Positions 16,860-23,967 of a stretch of DNA of 64,000 nucleotides are shown piece after piece (the stretch's first letter is position 1; each line of letters opens with the position of its first letter). This DNA is from Flavobacterium sp. KS-LB2 (lineage in GTDB: Bacteria; Bacteroidota; Bacteroidia; Flavobacteriales; Flavobacteriaceae): positions 124,001 through 188,000 of the forward strand of contig NZ_CP145904.1 in NCBI RefSeq assembly GCF_036895565.1, in the 5' to 3' direction. The notes under the pieces were generated by a model. The model saw only the letters and a program-made list of their open reading frames with translations. It was not told the origin of the DNA and did not search any database. Made by a program: the position numbers and the translations under genes.

Positions 16860-16868
16860 ACTATTTTG

Positions 16869-16966
16869 TTTCACAAAGTTTCACAAAGTTTACACGAAGA
16901 TTCACAAAGTAATTTTAAAACTTTTTGCGTGTCTCTGTGCTTTTTCTTTGTGCATCTTTGTGTAAT
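16869..16966. repeat. Inverted 10-base periodic repeat, word TTTCACAAAG
   Basis: TTTCACAAAG occurs twice in exact tandem (16869-16888), then in degenerate form twice more. The complementary CTTTGTG word appears twice at 16946-16962. Thus the gmk-nadD spacer could fold into a long hairpin built from a 10-base unit. Confidence 0.7.
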
Positions 16967-16971
16967 GTTTT

Positions 16972-17547
16972 TTATTCTTTCACAAAGCTTTTTACTAACT
17001 GATACGCTTCTTCAAGAGCTATAGGCAAATCGTAATTTTTTATAATCACATCAAATTGCGGTGCTGTAGCCAGCTCAACAGAAGCTTTAGCGATGCGCAT
17101 ATTGATTTTGTCGTCGCTTTCGGTAGAGCGTTCCTTTAATCTTCTTTTGAGTTCATCTACGCTTGGAGGTTTCACAAAAACGGCCAAGGTTTCATTTGGG
17201 AATTTATGCTTAATTCGCAATCCACCAGCAACATCAATGTCAAAAATCACATTTTTTCCTTTGGCCCAAATGCGTTCTACTTCGCTTTTTAAGGTTCCGT
17301 AAAAGTTATCACGATATACTTCTTCCCATTCAAGGAAATCTTCGTTCTTGATGTGTTTTTTAAATTCTTCGGTAGACATGAAATAATAATCTTTTCCGTT
17401 TACTTCTTCGCCTCTTGGAGAACGTGAAGCTGCTGATATAGAAAACTCCAGATTCAGATCTTCTTTTGATAATAAATGTCTAACGATGGTCGTCTTTCCA
17501 GATCCCGAAGGTGCTGAAAACACTATTAATTTTCCTCCTGTGCTCAT
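16972..17547 (-). CDS. gmk: Guanylate kinase
   Basis: 191 aa. P-loop APSGSGKTT at 12-20, then SRSPRGEEVNGKDYYF (GMP-binding signature SR.PR.GE..G..Y.F), GTLKSEVE, and IFDIDVAGGLRIK. It phosphorylates GMP to GDP with ATP in the cytosol. Length and motifs are complete. It follows yicC by 84 bp, a spacer with a perfect small hairpin. Confidence 0.96.
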   Translation of the reverse strand: MSTGGKLIVFSAPSGSGKTTIVRHLLSKEDLNLEFSISAASRSPRGEEVNGKDYYFMSTEEFKKHIKNEDFLEWEEVYRDNFYGTLKSEVERIWAKGKNVIFDIDVAGGLRIKHKFPNETLAVFVKPPSVDELKRRLKERSTESDDKINMRIAKASVELATAPQFDVIIKNYDLPIALEEAYQLVKSFVKE

Positions 17548-17597
17548 TATATTGTTGTTGTTTTAGATGTGCAATCACTTCTAATTTTTATGCAAAA

Positions 17598-17617
17598 AGA
17601 CGCGATGAATCGCGTCT
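17598..17617. repeat. AGACGCGAT palindrome in yicC-gmk spacer
   Basis: AGACGCGAT-GA-ATCGCGTCT is a perfect 9-bp stem with a 2-base loop, followed by CTAC. Without a T tract it is not a canonical terminator. The word resembles a dispersed palindrome (GTAGAGACGCGAT...) seen in intergenic DNA of various bacteria. Confidence 0.6.
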
Positions 17618-17631
17618 CTACTTATTATTCT

Positions 17632-18492
17632 TTATAAAACATTCAAAACCTGTTCCTTGATTTTTTCCAATTCGTCTTTCATCTGAACGACTAATTTTTG
17701 CATTTGTGCGTGATTGGATTTAGAACCCATCGTATTGATTTCACGTCCCATTTCTTGGGTAATAAAACCTAATTTTCTTCCGTTGGCTTCGGTTCCGTTG
17801 ATGGTTTCCAAGAAATAATCCAAGTGATTCGTCAAACGTACTTTTTCTTCGGTGATGTCTAATTTTTCTAAATAATAAATCAATTCCTGCTCGAAACGAT
17901 TTTCATCTACATTTACTTTAAGTTCAGCAATTGCAGTTTGCAAACGATCTTTTATCGCTTGAACGCGTTCTGGATCAAGCGCCAAAGCTTCCGTCATATA
18001 CTGACGAATATTACCAATTCGCAATTGAAATTCTTTTTCAAGTGACATTCCTTCATCTCTTCTGAAATTCAAGATGTTTTGCAACGCTTCTTCGATAACG
18101 GTTTGGATTTGTACCCAGTCGTTTTCATCGATTTCATCACGTTCTATTTTCATGGTATCTGGCATGCGAACCGCCATTTTCATTAGCTCGGTTTCATCTG
18201 CATCAGCATACACTTCTCTTAATTGGTTGATGTAAGCTTTTACAATCGGCACGTTTACTTTCGTAGAAGTTTGTTCCGCGGTACTTTCGATAAAAATAGA
18301 AAAATCTACTTTTCCTCTTTCCAGTTTCAGTGCAATTTGGTTGCGTAAACCCAATTCCATTTCTCGGTATAGCGAAGGCATTCTCACATTCAAATCCAAA
18401 CCTTTACTGTTTAAAGATTTTACTTCTACCGTGATTTTTTTGGTTGGTAATTGCAAAGTTGCTTTCCCAAAACCCGTCATTGATTGTATCAT
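17632..18492 (-). CDS. YicC/YloC-family endoribonuclease-like protein
   Basis: 286 aa. N-terminal MIQSMTGFGKA and VEVKSLNSKGLDLNVRMP, and the C-terminal KLGFITQEMGREINTMGSKSN are the diagnostic ends of the YicC family. E. coli YicC has been reported to act as an endoribonuclease in RNA turnover. Complete length. It lies directly upstream of gmk, an association conserved widely in bacteria. Confidence 0.92.
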   Translation of the reverse strand: MIQSMTGFGKATLQLPTKKITVEVKSLNSKGLDLNVRMPSLYREMELGLRNQIALKLERGKVDFSIFIESTAEQTSTKVNVPIVKAYINQLREVYADADETELMKMAVRMPDTMKIERDEIDENDWVQIQTVIEEALQNILNFRRDEGMSLEKEFQLRIGNIRQYMTEALALDPERVQAIKDRLQTAIAELKVNVDENRFEQELIYYLEKLDITEEKVRLTNHLDYFLETINGTEANGRKLGFITQEMGREINTMGSKSNHAQMQKLVVQMKDELEKIKEQVLNVL

Positions 18493-18525
18493 ATAATTTT
18501 CTAAAAGAGGTCAAAGATAATAAAA

Positions 18526-18646
18526 AAGTGGTCAGTGGTCCGTTTTTAGTATTTAGTGCTTTTTTTTATAATCAGGTTTTGACGTATAAATGGATTGAGA
18601 TTAGAAGATTCTAAATCAAAGACTGAACACTGATTACTGAACACTC
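18526..18646. repeat. Inverted periodic repeat, words CAGTG/ACTGAACACTG
   Basis: AGTGGTCAGTGGTC and TTAGTATTTAGTGC at the left face GACTGAACACTGATTACTGA and ACACTC at the right. The right arm is a 7-9-base word repeated (ACTGAAC, ACTGATT, ACTGAAC). It occupies the spacer between the EamA transporter and yicC. Confidence 0.55.
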
Positions 18647-19521
18647 TTTTTCTGTGTAACCAAATAAACACCAACAAATATCAAAATGGCCGAACCAATT
18701 TTCACCAAACTCAATTCGTCTTTGCCAAGGCTTATCGCAAAAATAGTGGCGAATAGCGGTTGTAAATAAATAAAAACAGCAACCGTAGTTGGTTTTAATT
18801 CTTTCATCGAAAGCAAATTCAGCAAATAGGTCAGGAAGGTAGAAAAAATTACTACAAATCCTATTTTCCAGCAAATATCCATGGGAACCAAAGCCCATTC
18901 AACAGTTTGAAATTGGCTCCAGCCAAAAGGCAAAACCATAATAAAACCAAACAAATAAATCCATTTTACAAACGTAAACGCATTGTATTTATCCATTAAT
19001 TTCTTGACGATGATCAGGTAAAATCCATACGAAATGGCGTTGACCAAAACTAGAAAATTTCCCAACCCGGCATTCGTGGCACTGCCAATGGATTTTCCGT
19101 ACAAAATGAGAAAAGCAGTTCCGATTAATCCAAGGATAATCCCAAAAACCATTCTTTTTTGCATGCGTTCCTTCATAATCAATGCCGAAAGCGTCAAAAC
19201 AATCATCGGTGTCGAAACCATGATTACGGCCGCACTAATGGGAGAAGTAAGACTCAATCCTTTGAAAAACGTAAGCATATTAAAAGCCACGCCAAAGAAA
19301 GCTGCCGCTATGATTCTTGGAAAATCATTGAGCGCAATTTTCTCTTTTGGCATAAAAAACCAAATCAGCCAAAACAAAACCACCGAACCGCCCACGCGTA
19401 ACAAGATGAAACCATAGGCATCAATATACAACGGCATGACATCTTTGGCAATGGTAAACGTGACGCCGTAAATTATGGAAACGATTGTGGCACCAATAAG
19501 GGCAAGATTTCTTTTGGACAT
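18634..19521 (-). CDS. EamA-family (DMT superfamily) transporter
   Basis: 295 aa with ten hydrophobic segments in two homologous halves (EamA repeats about 6-138 and 150-290). Typical features are the GATIVSIIYGVTFTIAKDV start and ELKPTTVAVFIYLQPLFATIFAI near the end. Such proteins export metabolites or amino acids; the substrate cannot be told. The start overlaps the stop of the ArsC-like gene by one base (TAATG on the minus strand), so they are translationally coupled. Confidence 0.92.
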   Translation of the reverse strand: MSKRNLALIGATIVSIIYGVTFTIAKDVMPLYIDAYGFILLRVGGSVVLFWLIWFFMPKEKIALNDFPRIIAAAFFGVAFNMLTFFKGLSLTSPISAAVIMVSTPMIVLTLSALIMKERMQKRMVFGIILGLIGTAFLILYGKSIGSATNAGLGNFLVLVNAISYGFYLIIVKKLMDKYNAFTFVKWIYLFGFIMVLPFGWSQFQTVEWALVPMDICWKIGFVVIFSTFLTYLLNLLSMKELKPTTVAVFIYLQPLFATIFAISLGKDELSLVKIGSAILIFVGVYLVTQKKSVQ

Positions 19522-19871
19522 TATGCCAAAGCTTTCATTACTTGCAACATATTTTGTTGGGTATTGCCGATGTAAATTTTGTCTTTAATGATAAAAACGG
19601 GACGACTTAAAAAGGTGTAATGTTCCAAAATGTATTTTTTGTAATCGTCTTCGTTTAACGATTTGTTCTTTAAATCCATTGATTTGTACAACTGTGCTTT
19701 TTTGCTGAAAAGCGCCTCGTAACTGCCAGAAAGCTCACGCATTTTTTCTAATTCGGCAACAGTAATTGGGTCTTGTTTAATGTCGTGAAATTTAAAATCA
19801 TGTTCTTTAGGTAATGATTTTATAATTTTTCTGCAGGTGTCGCAAGAAGCGAGATAGTATATTATGTCCAT
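19521..19871 (-). CDS. ArsC/Spx-family thioredoxin-fold protein
   Basis: 117 aa from the ATG at 19871 (MDIIYYLASCDTCRKIIKSL); an upstream GTG would add 14 unrelated residues. Thioredoxin-like fold with CDTC at about 10-13 and a cis-proline region SRPVFIIKDKIYIG (YffB/ArsC-like LxRPxx). Members reduce arsenate or act as Spx-type regulators; which applies here is unknown. No ars genes lie nearby. Coupled to the downstream EamA transporter. Confidence 0.85.
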   Translation of the reverse strand: MDIIYYLASCDTCRKIIKSLPKEHDFKFHDIKQDPITVAELEKMRELSGSYEALFSKKAQLYKSMDLKNKSLNEDDYKKYILEHYTFLSRPVFIIKDKIYIGNTQQNMLQVMKALA

Positions 19872-19947
19872 GTAAATAGCGATTTCTTTGTGCAAAGAAA
19901 ATTCATTTGACACGGAAAATGATTATTTTTATCAAAAAAATAAAAAA

Positions 19948-20406
19948 ATGAATCAATTATTCGACGTCAGCACTACAAGCAGAAATATGGTTTCAAAATT
20001 TCTATCGGGATATACTCTTGACCAACTCAACACAATTCCGGAAGGATTCAGCAACAATTTGATTTGGAACATCGGTCATATAATCGTCTCACAACAACTA
20101 TTAGTATACAAGCTTTCTGGTTTGCCAATGATGGTTTCTGATGAATTAGTGGAGAAATACAAAAAGGGAACCAAGCCGGAACATCCCGCTACGCAATCTG
20201 AAGTCGAGGAACTCACAACTTTGTTGTTTTCCACCATTCAGCAAACACAACTGGATTATGATGCGGAACTTTTCCAAAATTACCATGAGTACACCACATC
20301 AACGGGAAATCATGTCTTAAAAAATGCCGAGGATGCCATGGCTTTCAGTAATTTTCACGAAGGGCTTCACCTTGGGATTATGACTATTATTCGTAAGTTT
20401 CTCTAG
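19948..20406 (+). CDS. DinB-like four-helix protein
   Basis: 152 aa from the ATG at 19948 (MNQLFDVSTTSRNMVSKFLSG). DinB/YfiT-like fold with conserved histidines in NIGHIIVSQQ and HEGLHLGIM, placed to form the metal site of this superfamily. Members of the family include thiol-dependent transferases; the specific activity is unknown. It is unrelated to the DNA polymerase IV gene also called dinB at 54.8 kb. Confidence 0.88.
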   Translation: MNQLFDVSTTSRNMVSKFLSGYTLDQLNTIPEGFSNNLIWNIGHIIVSQQLLVYKLSGLPMMVSDELVEKYKKGTKPEHPATQSEVEELTTLLFSTIQQTQLDYDAELFQNYHEYTTSTGNHVLKNAEDAMAFSNFHEGLHLGIMTIIRKFL

Positions 20407-20426
20407 AAATCAAGTAAGGAGTATGG

Positions 20427-20572
20427 GGAGTTTTTTCCAGCCATACGCTACAATCTCGCAATCAAAACACTTTTTTTCTAAGCCATAAAAGGAGTTTCCT
20501 GCGGTCGCTCTTTTCTGTCAAGAAAAAATAGTGTTTTGATCACGAGGATTTTCACTACTGTCGTGGCTAGGA
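20427..20572. repeat. Dispersed structured repeat, copy A
   Basis: It begins GGAGTTTTTTCCAGCCATAC then CGCTACAATC, and ends GGATTTTCACTACTG then TCGTGGCTAGG. Inside, AAAACACTTTTTTTCT and AGAAAAAATAGTGTTTT form a long stem, with GGAGTTTCCTGCGGTCGCTC between the arms. Copies B (40650-40735) and C (52293-52437) share both ends. It fills most of a 265-bp gene-free spacer; the remaining 100 bp up to the lipoprotein gene shows nothing recognisable. Confidence 0.75.
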
Positions 20573-20671
20573 AGTAGCATCAACGAGAAGTGTTCGTTTT
20601 AAAACCCAGAATCCTCTTTGCGGCGTTTTGAATTTTGATGAAGGGGAATTATTATTGTGATTTAAAGAAAT

Positions 20672-21415
20672 TTATTTAACCGCTAAATAATCGTTCACTT
20701 CGTTATAAGGCAATAACAATTCTTTTGGTCCGTCAGCATACGATGCAGCTTCATAGGAATTGTAATAAAGCAGTAATCCTTTGTCGGTATAGAAAATATT
20801 TTGGGGAAGATTGAATTTCTCGTCTTCAAACATTAATCCGGTTGCATTGATCGATTTGTTTGCAGGGATTTTATATTTGGCTCTGAATTTTTTTTCGGCG
20901 AAAGCCATAAAAGTACTCTTGTCATGGAACAAGTCCTCATTTGGAATAGATTTTCCTGTCGTTAAATCAAACAATAGCGAACGCAATCCTTGATATCCGT
21001 GAGCGCCACCCGTGTAGGTATAATGGTTGATTTCTATGTTCAAAATATTTTCAGATTGGTATTTTATGCTTCCATTAATTTTTGCTTCCCAGCCAAAGGT
21101 TTCATTCGGAAATTCTTTTTGTAGTTTTTCGTAGGAATCAATAAATGAGGTTAATAATCCATTATAATCAGTTGATGTGTATGGCTTTTCGCCAAAATAA
21201 ACAATCTCTTTCATTACCGAAAACACTTTTTTGTTGATGCTGTCCGCTACAATAGGGACGGCATTTGCAACAGGTATTTTTACACTAATAGAAGCGCAAT
21301 TTTGTCTGCAGGGTAACGTTGTTTTTTTCTGAAAAGATTGGTCTTTAAAAGCCAATTCGTTCGAACAACCAGTTAGTAAAAAAAGGAATGCCGCAAAAAT
21401 TATAAAGTGTTTCAT
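20672..21415 (-). CDS. DUF4163/DUF3298 lipoprotein
   Basis: 247 aa from the ATG at 21415 (MKHFIIFAAFLFLLTGCSNE): a lipoprotein signal with lipobox LTGC, so probably lipid-anchored. The mature part matches the DUF4163 plus DUF3298 pair known from RsiV-like proteins, with the signature YTYTGGAHG and GKSIPNEDLFHD. RsiV binds lysozyme, but most family members have no known ligand. A second cysteine pair (CRQNC) follows the anchor region. The -7 box TACCTTTG lies 21 bp upstream. Confidence 0.87.
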   Translation of the reverse strand: MKHFIIFAAFLFLLTGCSNELAFKDQSFQKKTTLPCRQNCASISVKIPVANAVPIVADSINKKVFSVMKEIVYFGEKPYTSTDYNGLLTSFIDSYEKLQKEFPNETFGWEAKINGSIKYQSENILNIEINHYTYTGGAHGYQGLRSLLFDLTTGKSIPNEDLFHDKSTFMAFAEKKFRAKYKIPANKSINATGLMFEDEKFNLPQNIFYTDKGLLLYYNSYEAASYADGPKELLLPYNEVNDYLAVK

Positions 21416-21436
21416 CTCAAAATTGTTAATTATATA

Positions 21437-21444
21437 CAAAGGTA
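21437..21444 (-). promoter_or_regulatory. -7 box of the lipoprotein gene
   Basis: TACCTTTG on the minus strand, 21 bases before the lipoprotein ATG. It is divergent from the promoter of the trans-sulfuration gene and separated from it by 12 bp. Confidence 0.6.
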
Positions 21445-21456
21445 TCAACTTGTAGC

Positions 21457-21486
21457 TTGGTTAAAATAAATTAAAGGGTAAATTTG
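21457..21486 (+). promoter_or_regulatory. Promoter of the trans-sulfuration gene
   Basis: TTG (21457-21459), 19-bp spacer, TAAATTTG (21479-21486): a full match to the Bacteroidota promoter. The predicted start near 21491 leaves an unusually long leader of about 118 nt before the ATG. Confidence 0.75.
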
Positions 21487-21490
21487 TGAC

Positions 21491-21608
21491 GTTATTTAGC
21501 ATTTAAAATTAAAAAGATATGAAATGAGCATGACTGTAAATTGGTCGCAAGCACCAATGAAAATATGCGAATTACATATGACCTTTAAAAAACAATAAAT
21601 TTACACAT
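21491..21608 (+). promoter_or_regulatory. Long leader with hairpins, candidate cis-regulator
   Basis: The untranslated region contains TTGGT-CGCAAGC-ACCAA (21541-21557), flanked by GCAT and ATGC that could extend the stem, and a GACC that could pair alternatively with GGTC in the hairpin. It does not match the SAM riboswitch classes I know. Regulation of the methionine/cysteine gene downstream is plausible but unproven. Confidence 0.4.
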
Positions 21609-22754
21609 ATGAAATTCAATACAAAGGTTATCCACGGTGGTCAGCATCATGATCCAAGTACGGGAGCAGTTATGCCACCTGTATATCAAACATCAACATT
21701 TGTACAAACCAGTCCAGGGCAGCCTATAAATCCAGATTATGAGTACAGTAGGGCTGCAAATCCTACCCGAAGCGCGCTTGAAAATGCATTGGCAAGTATT
21801 GAAAATGGAACACGAGGATTGGCTTTTTCATCAGGATTAGCAGCTACAGATTGTGTTTTACGTTCTTTTAAAGCGGGTGATGAAATCATTGCTATGGATG
21901 ATTTGTATGGTGGAACGTATCGAATGTTTACCCGTATTTACAAAGATTCTGGAATAAAATTTCATTTTGTAGATATGAATGACATCGAGAAATTCAAGTC
22001 ATTAATCAACGAAAACACAAAACTCGTTTGGGTGGAAACACCAACCAATCCGTTGATGAAATTAGCCGATATTCAAGAAATCGCTGCCATCACAAAAGAG
22101 AATAAAATTCTTTTTGCAGTTGATAATACTTTTGCAACACCTTATTTACAAAAACCATTGGATTTAGGAGCTGATATTGTAATGCATTCGGCGACGAAAT
22201 ATTTGGGAGGTCATTCTGATGTTATTGCCGGTGCTTTGATTGTAAAAGATGAAGCGCTGGGCGAACAATTGCATTTTCAACAATTTGCAACAGGAGCTAC
22301 ACTAGGACCAATGGACAGTTTCTTGGTACTTAGAGGAATAAAAACCTTGCATTTACGTGTGGAAAGACATTGCGAAAATGGAGGAAAAGTAGTGGAGTTT
22401 TTGAACAACCATCCAAAAGTTAAAACAGTATATTATCCAGGATTACCAAGTCATCCGTATCATGAAATTGCCAAAAAACAAATGAGCGGTTTTGGAGGAA
22501 TGGTGTCGTTTACTTTTGTTTCTGGTAAAAAGGAAGATGCTATTAATTTTCTGGAAAAACTAAAGGTGTTTACTTTGGCCGAATCATTGGGCGGAGTAGA
22601 GTCGCTGGCCAATCATCCGGCGCTGATGACACATGCATCGATTCCCGAAGATAAGCGCAAGGAAGTCGGTATTACCGATGATCTGGTTCGATTAAGTGTA
22701 GGTATAGAAGATGCACAGGATTTAATCGAAGATTTGAAACAAGCATTAGCGTAA
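21609..22754 (+). CDS. Cystathionine gamma-synthase/lyase family PLP enzyme
   Basis: 381 aa, a full-length Cys/Met-metabolism PLP enzyme. Visible: YSRAANPTRSALE (49-61), SSGLAAT, DDLYGGTYR, VETPTNPL, DNTFATPYLQKP, and the PLP lysine K197 in SATKYLGGHSD. The family includes cystathionine gamma-synthase (metB), beta-lyase and gamma-lyase; sequence alone does not separate these safely, so no symbol is given. It acts in the cytosol on homoserine esters, cystathionine or related substrates. It has its own promoter and a long leader. Confidence 0.92.
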   Translation: MKFNTKVIHGGQHHDPSTGAVMPPVYQTSTFVQTSPGQPINPDYEYSRAANPTRSALENALASIENGTRGLAFSSGLAATDCVLRSFKAGDEIIAMDDLYGGTYRMFTRIYKDSGIKFHFVDMNDIEKFKSLINENTKLVWVETPTNPLMKLADIQEIAAITKENKILFAVDNTFATPYLQKPLDLGADIVMHSATKYLGGHSDVIAGALIVKDEALGEQLHFQQFATGATLGPMDSFLVLRGIKTLHLRVERHCENGGKVVEFLNNHPKVKTVYYPGLPSHPYHEIAKKQMSGFGGMVSFTFVSGKKEDAINFLEKLKVFTLAESLGGVESLANHPALMTHASIPEDKRKEVGITDDLVRLSVGIEDAQDLIEDLKQALA

Positions 22755-22780
22755 AAAATATAAATATCCCATTTTTTTAC

Positions 22781-22813
22781 CTCTCTTTCGTAGAGAGTCC
22801 CGCTGCTTCGGGA
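22781..22813. repeat. Two small tandem hairpins
   Basis: CTCTCT-TTCGT-AGAGAG is followed at once by TCCCG-CTGCTT-CGGGA. Both are perfect small stems of unknown role, just before the terminator. Confidence 0.5.
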
Positions 22814-22828
22814 GAGATGATGAAAAAA

Positions 22829-22860
22829 CCCCAATTCTAAATTAAATTTTAGAATTGGGG
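22829..22860. terminator. Bidirectional terminator
   Basis: CCCCAATTCTAAA-N6-TTTAGAATTGGGG, a perfect 13-bp stem preceded by A6 and followed by TTTTA. It serves two convergent genes. Confidence 0.9.
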
Positions 22861-22887
22861 TTTTATATTTTATGCAAAGTATGTTGG

Positions 22888-23691
22888 CTATTGTAAGTAA
22901 TAAATATACCCCACATTGAACCACACCAGCCAATCATTAGCTTTGTTTTCTTTATAAAGTTCTGGATTAGGATTTAAACCATCTACCCAATTGGAGAAAA
23001 AATATTGGAATCTTAAATCAACCATTAAATCTCGTAACGGACTTAGTTTATAACGAGTTCCTACACTAGAAATAACAGACCAAACCGTTCCTCCTTCGTT
23101 AGAAAATCCATAAGGGCGACCATCTGTTGGCGTTAAATATTTAGGAAATGTGGTTAAAGGTGTTCCTAATGGACCTAATGTTGATGAGGCTTCGGCATTG
23201 TAATAACTGAATTGTCCGCCAAGACTGACAAACGGTCCTAAACTTCCTGTTCTTGCCGTAAAATCACGAATGCTCCAAGGGAAAAACTCAAGTTGCATCC
23301 CGATATTAGTTACTGCAGTATTTCCAGTCATTGCTTTCAATTGCTCTTTTCCTAACGAAGGTTTGCCTTCAGTCCATTGTCCAAAATGTTTTAATTCTGT
23401 TTTATTATAAGAGAGTTCAGACCTTAATTTGAAATGGTCGTTAAAATAAGTTTCAGGTGTGTAACAGTTACATTCAGCTTTGTAAGAGAAATTTAAGTAA
23501 TGGATAATTCCAATTCCAAGGCCTGTGTTTCCTGCATTTGTAGATAAATCATAACGTTCCCCATAATCAGATTGAAAAGCAATAGGTCCTGCGATTATAC
23601 CTATTTCATGCGAAAATCCACCAAACTGAGCAGTTAAATCAGGTGAAAGGCCTAAACAGATTATTAAAAAGAGGATTGTTTGTTTGATCAT
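22888..23691 (-). CDS. Outer-membrane-type protein, THC0290_0291-like
   Basis: 267 aa. A signal peptide (MIKQTILFLIICLGLSPDLTAQ) is followed by FGGFSHEIGIIAGPIAFQSDYGER and alternating beta strands ending in an aromatic residue stretch (WLVWFNVGYIYYLQ), as in outer-membrane barrels. The opening resembles the flavobacterial THC0290_0291 family, whose function is unknown; that label is from memory and moderately sure. A C-x-C pair (AECNCYTP) sits in a loop. The -7 box TATATTTG lies 24 bp upstream. Confidence 0.75.
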   Translation of the reverse strand: MIKQTILFLIICLGLSPDLTAQFGGFSHEIGIIAGPIAFQSDYGERYDLSTNAGNTGLGIGIIHYLNFSYKAECNCYTPETYFNDHFKLRSELSYNKTELKHFGQWTEGKPSLGKEQLKAMTGNTAVTNIGMQLEFFPWSIRDFTARTGSLGPFVSLGGQFSYYNAEASSTLGPLGTPLTTFPKYLTPTDGRPYGFSNEGGTVWSVISSVGTRYKLSPLRDLMVDLRFQYFFSNWVDGLNPNPELYKENKANDWLVWFNVGYIYYLQ

Positions 23692-23714
23692 TAGGGTCGT
23701 ATTTCTAATCCTGA

Positions 23715-23722
23715 CAAATATA
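23715..23722 (-). promoter_or_regulatory. -7 box of the outer-membrane-type gene
   Basis: TATATTTG on the minus strand, 23 bases before the ATG. Confidence 0.55.
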
Positions 23723-23914
23723 TAAAAACATCATACACATATAAAAAAAAATGGAAATTAAAAATAAGCAGACAAATTCTTATTTACTTACGAAAGTAGT
23801 AGTCATTTGGTTTAAATAAGGATGTCAATAACACAATTGTTTAAAAATGCTTAATGAAAAGATAATTCTATTTAGAAATTAAAAAAAACAGAGTCCGAAT
23901 ATTTTTATAAAATG

Positions 23915-23922
23915 TATATTTG
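23915..23922 (+). promoter_or_regulatory. -7 box of gdhA
   Basis: TATATTTG, 45 bases before the gdhA ATG; no clear TTG at -33. The 190 bp between this and the divergent gene's box hold only AT-rich DNA. Confidence 0.55.
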
Positions 23923-23967
23923 TCCATTATAACGAAATCGTTTTCTTAATTAAATTATTTATAATCT

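Noticed and set aside
19034..19417. 127-codon open frame antisense to the EamA gene
   Set aside because: The opposite strand encodes a clear ten-TM transporter; the antisense protein has no recognisable features.
20427..20572. Insertion sequence or transposon remnant at copy A of the structured repeat
   Set aside because: No transposase ORF or fragment, no obvious target duplication, and the ends are not simple terminal inverted repeats.
21491..21608. SAM-I or SAM-II riboswitch before the trans-sulfuration gene
   Set aside because: The conserved core sequences of these classes are not visible; kept only as an unassigned leader.
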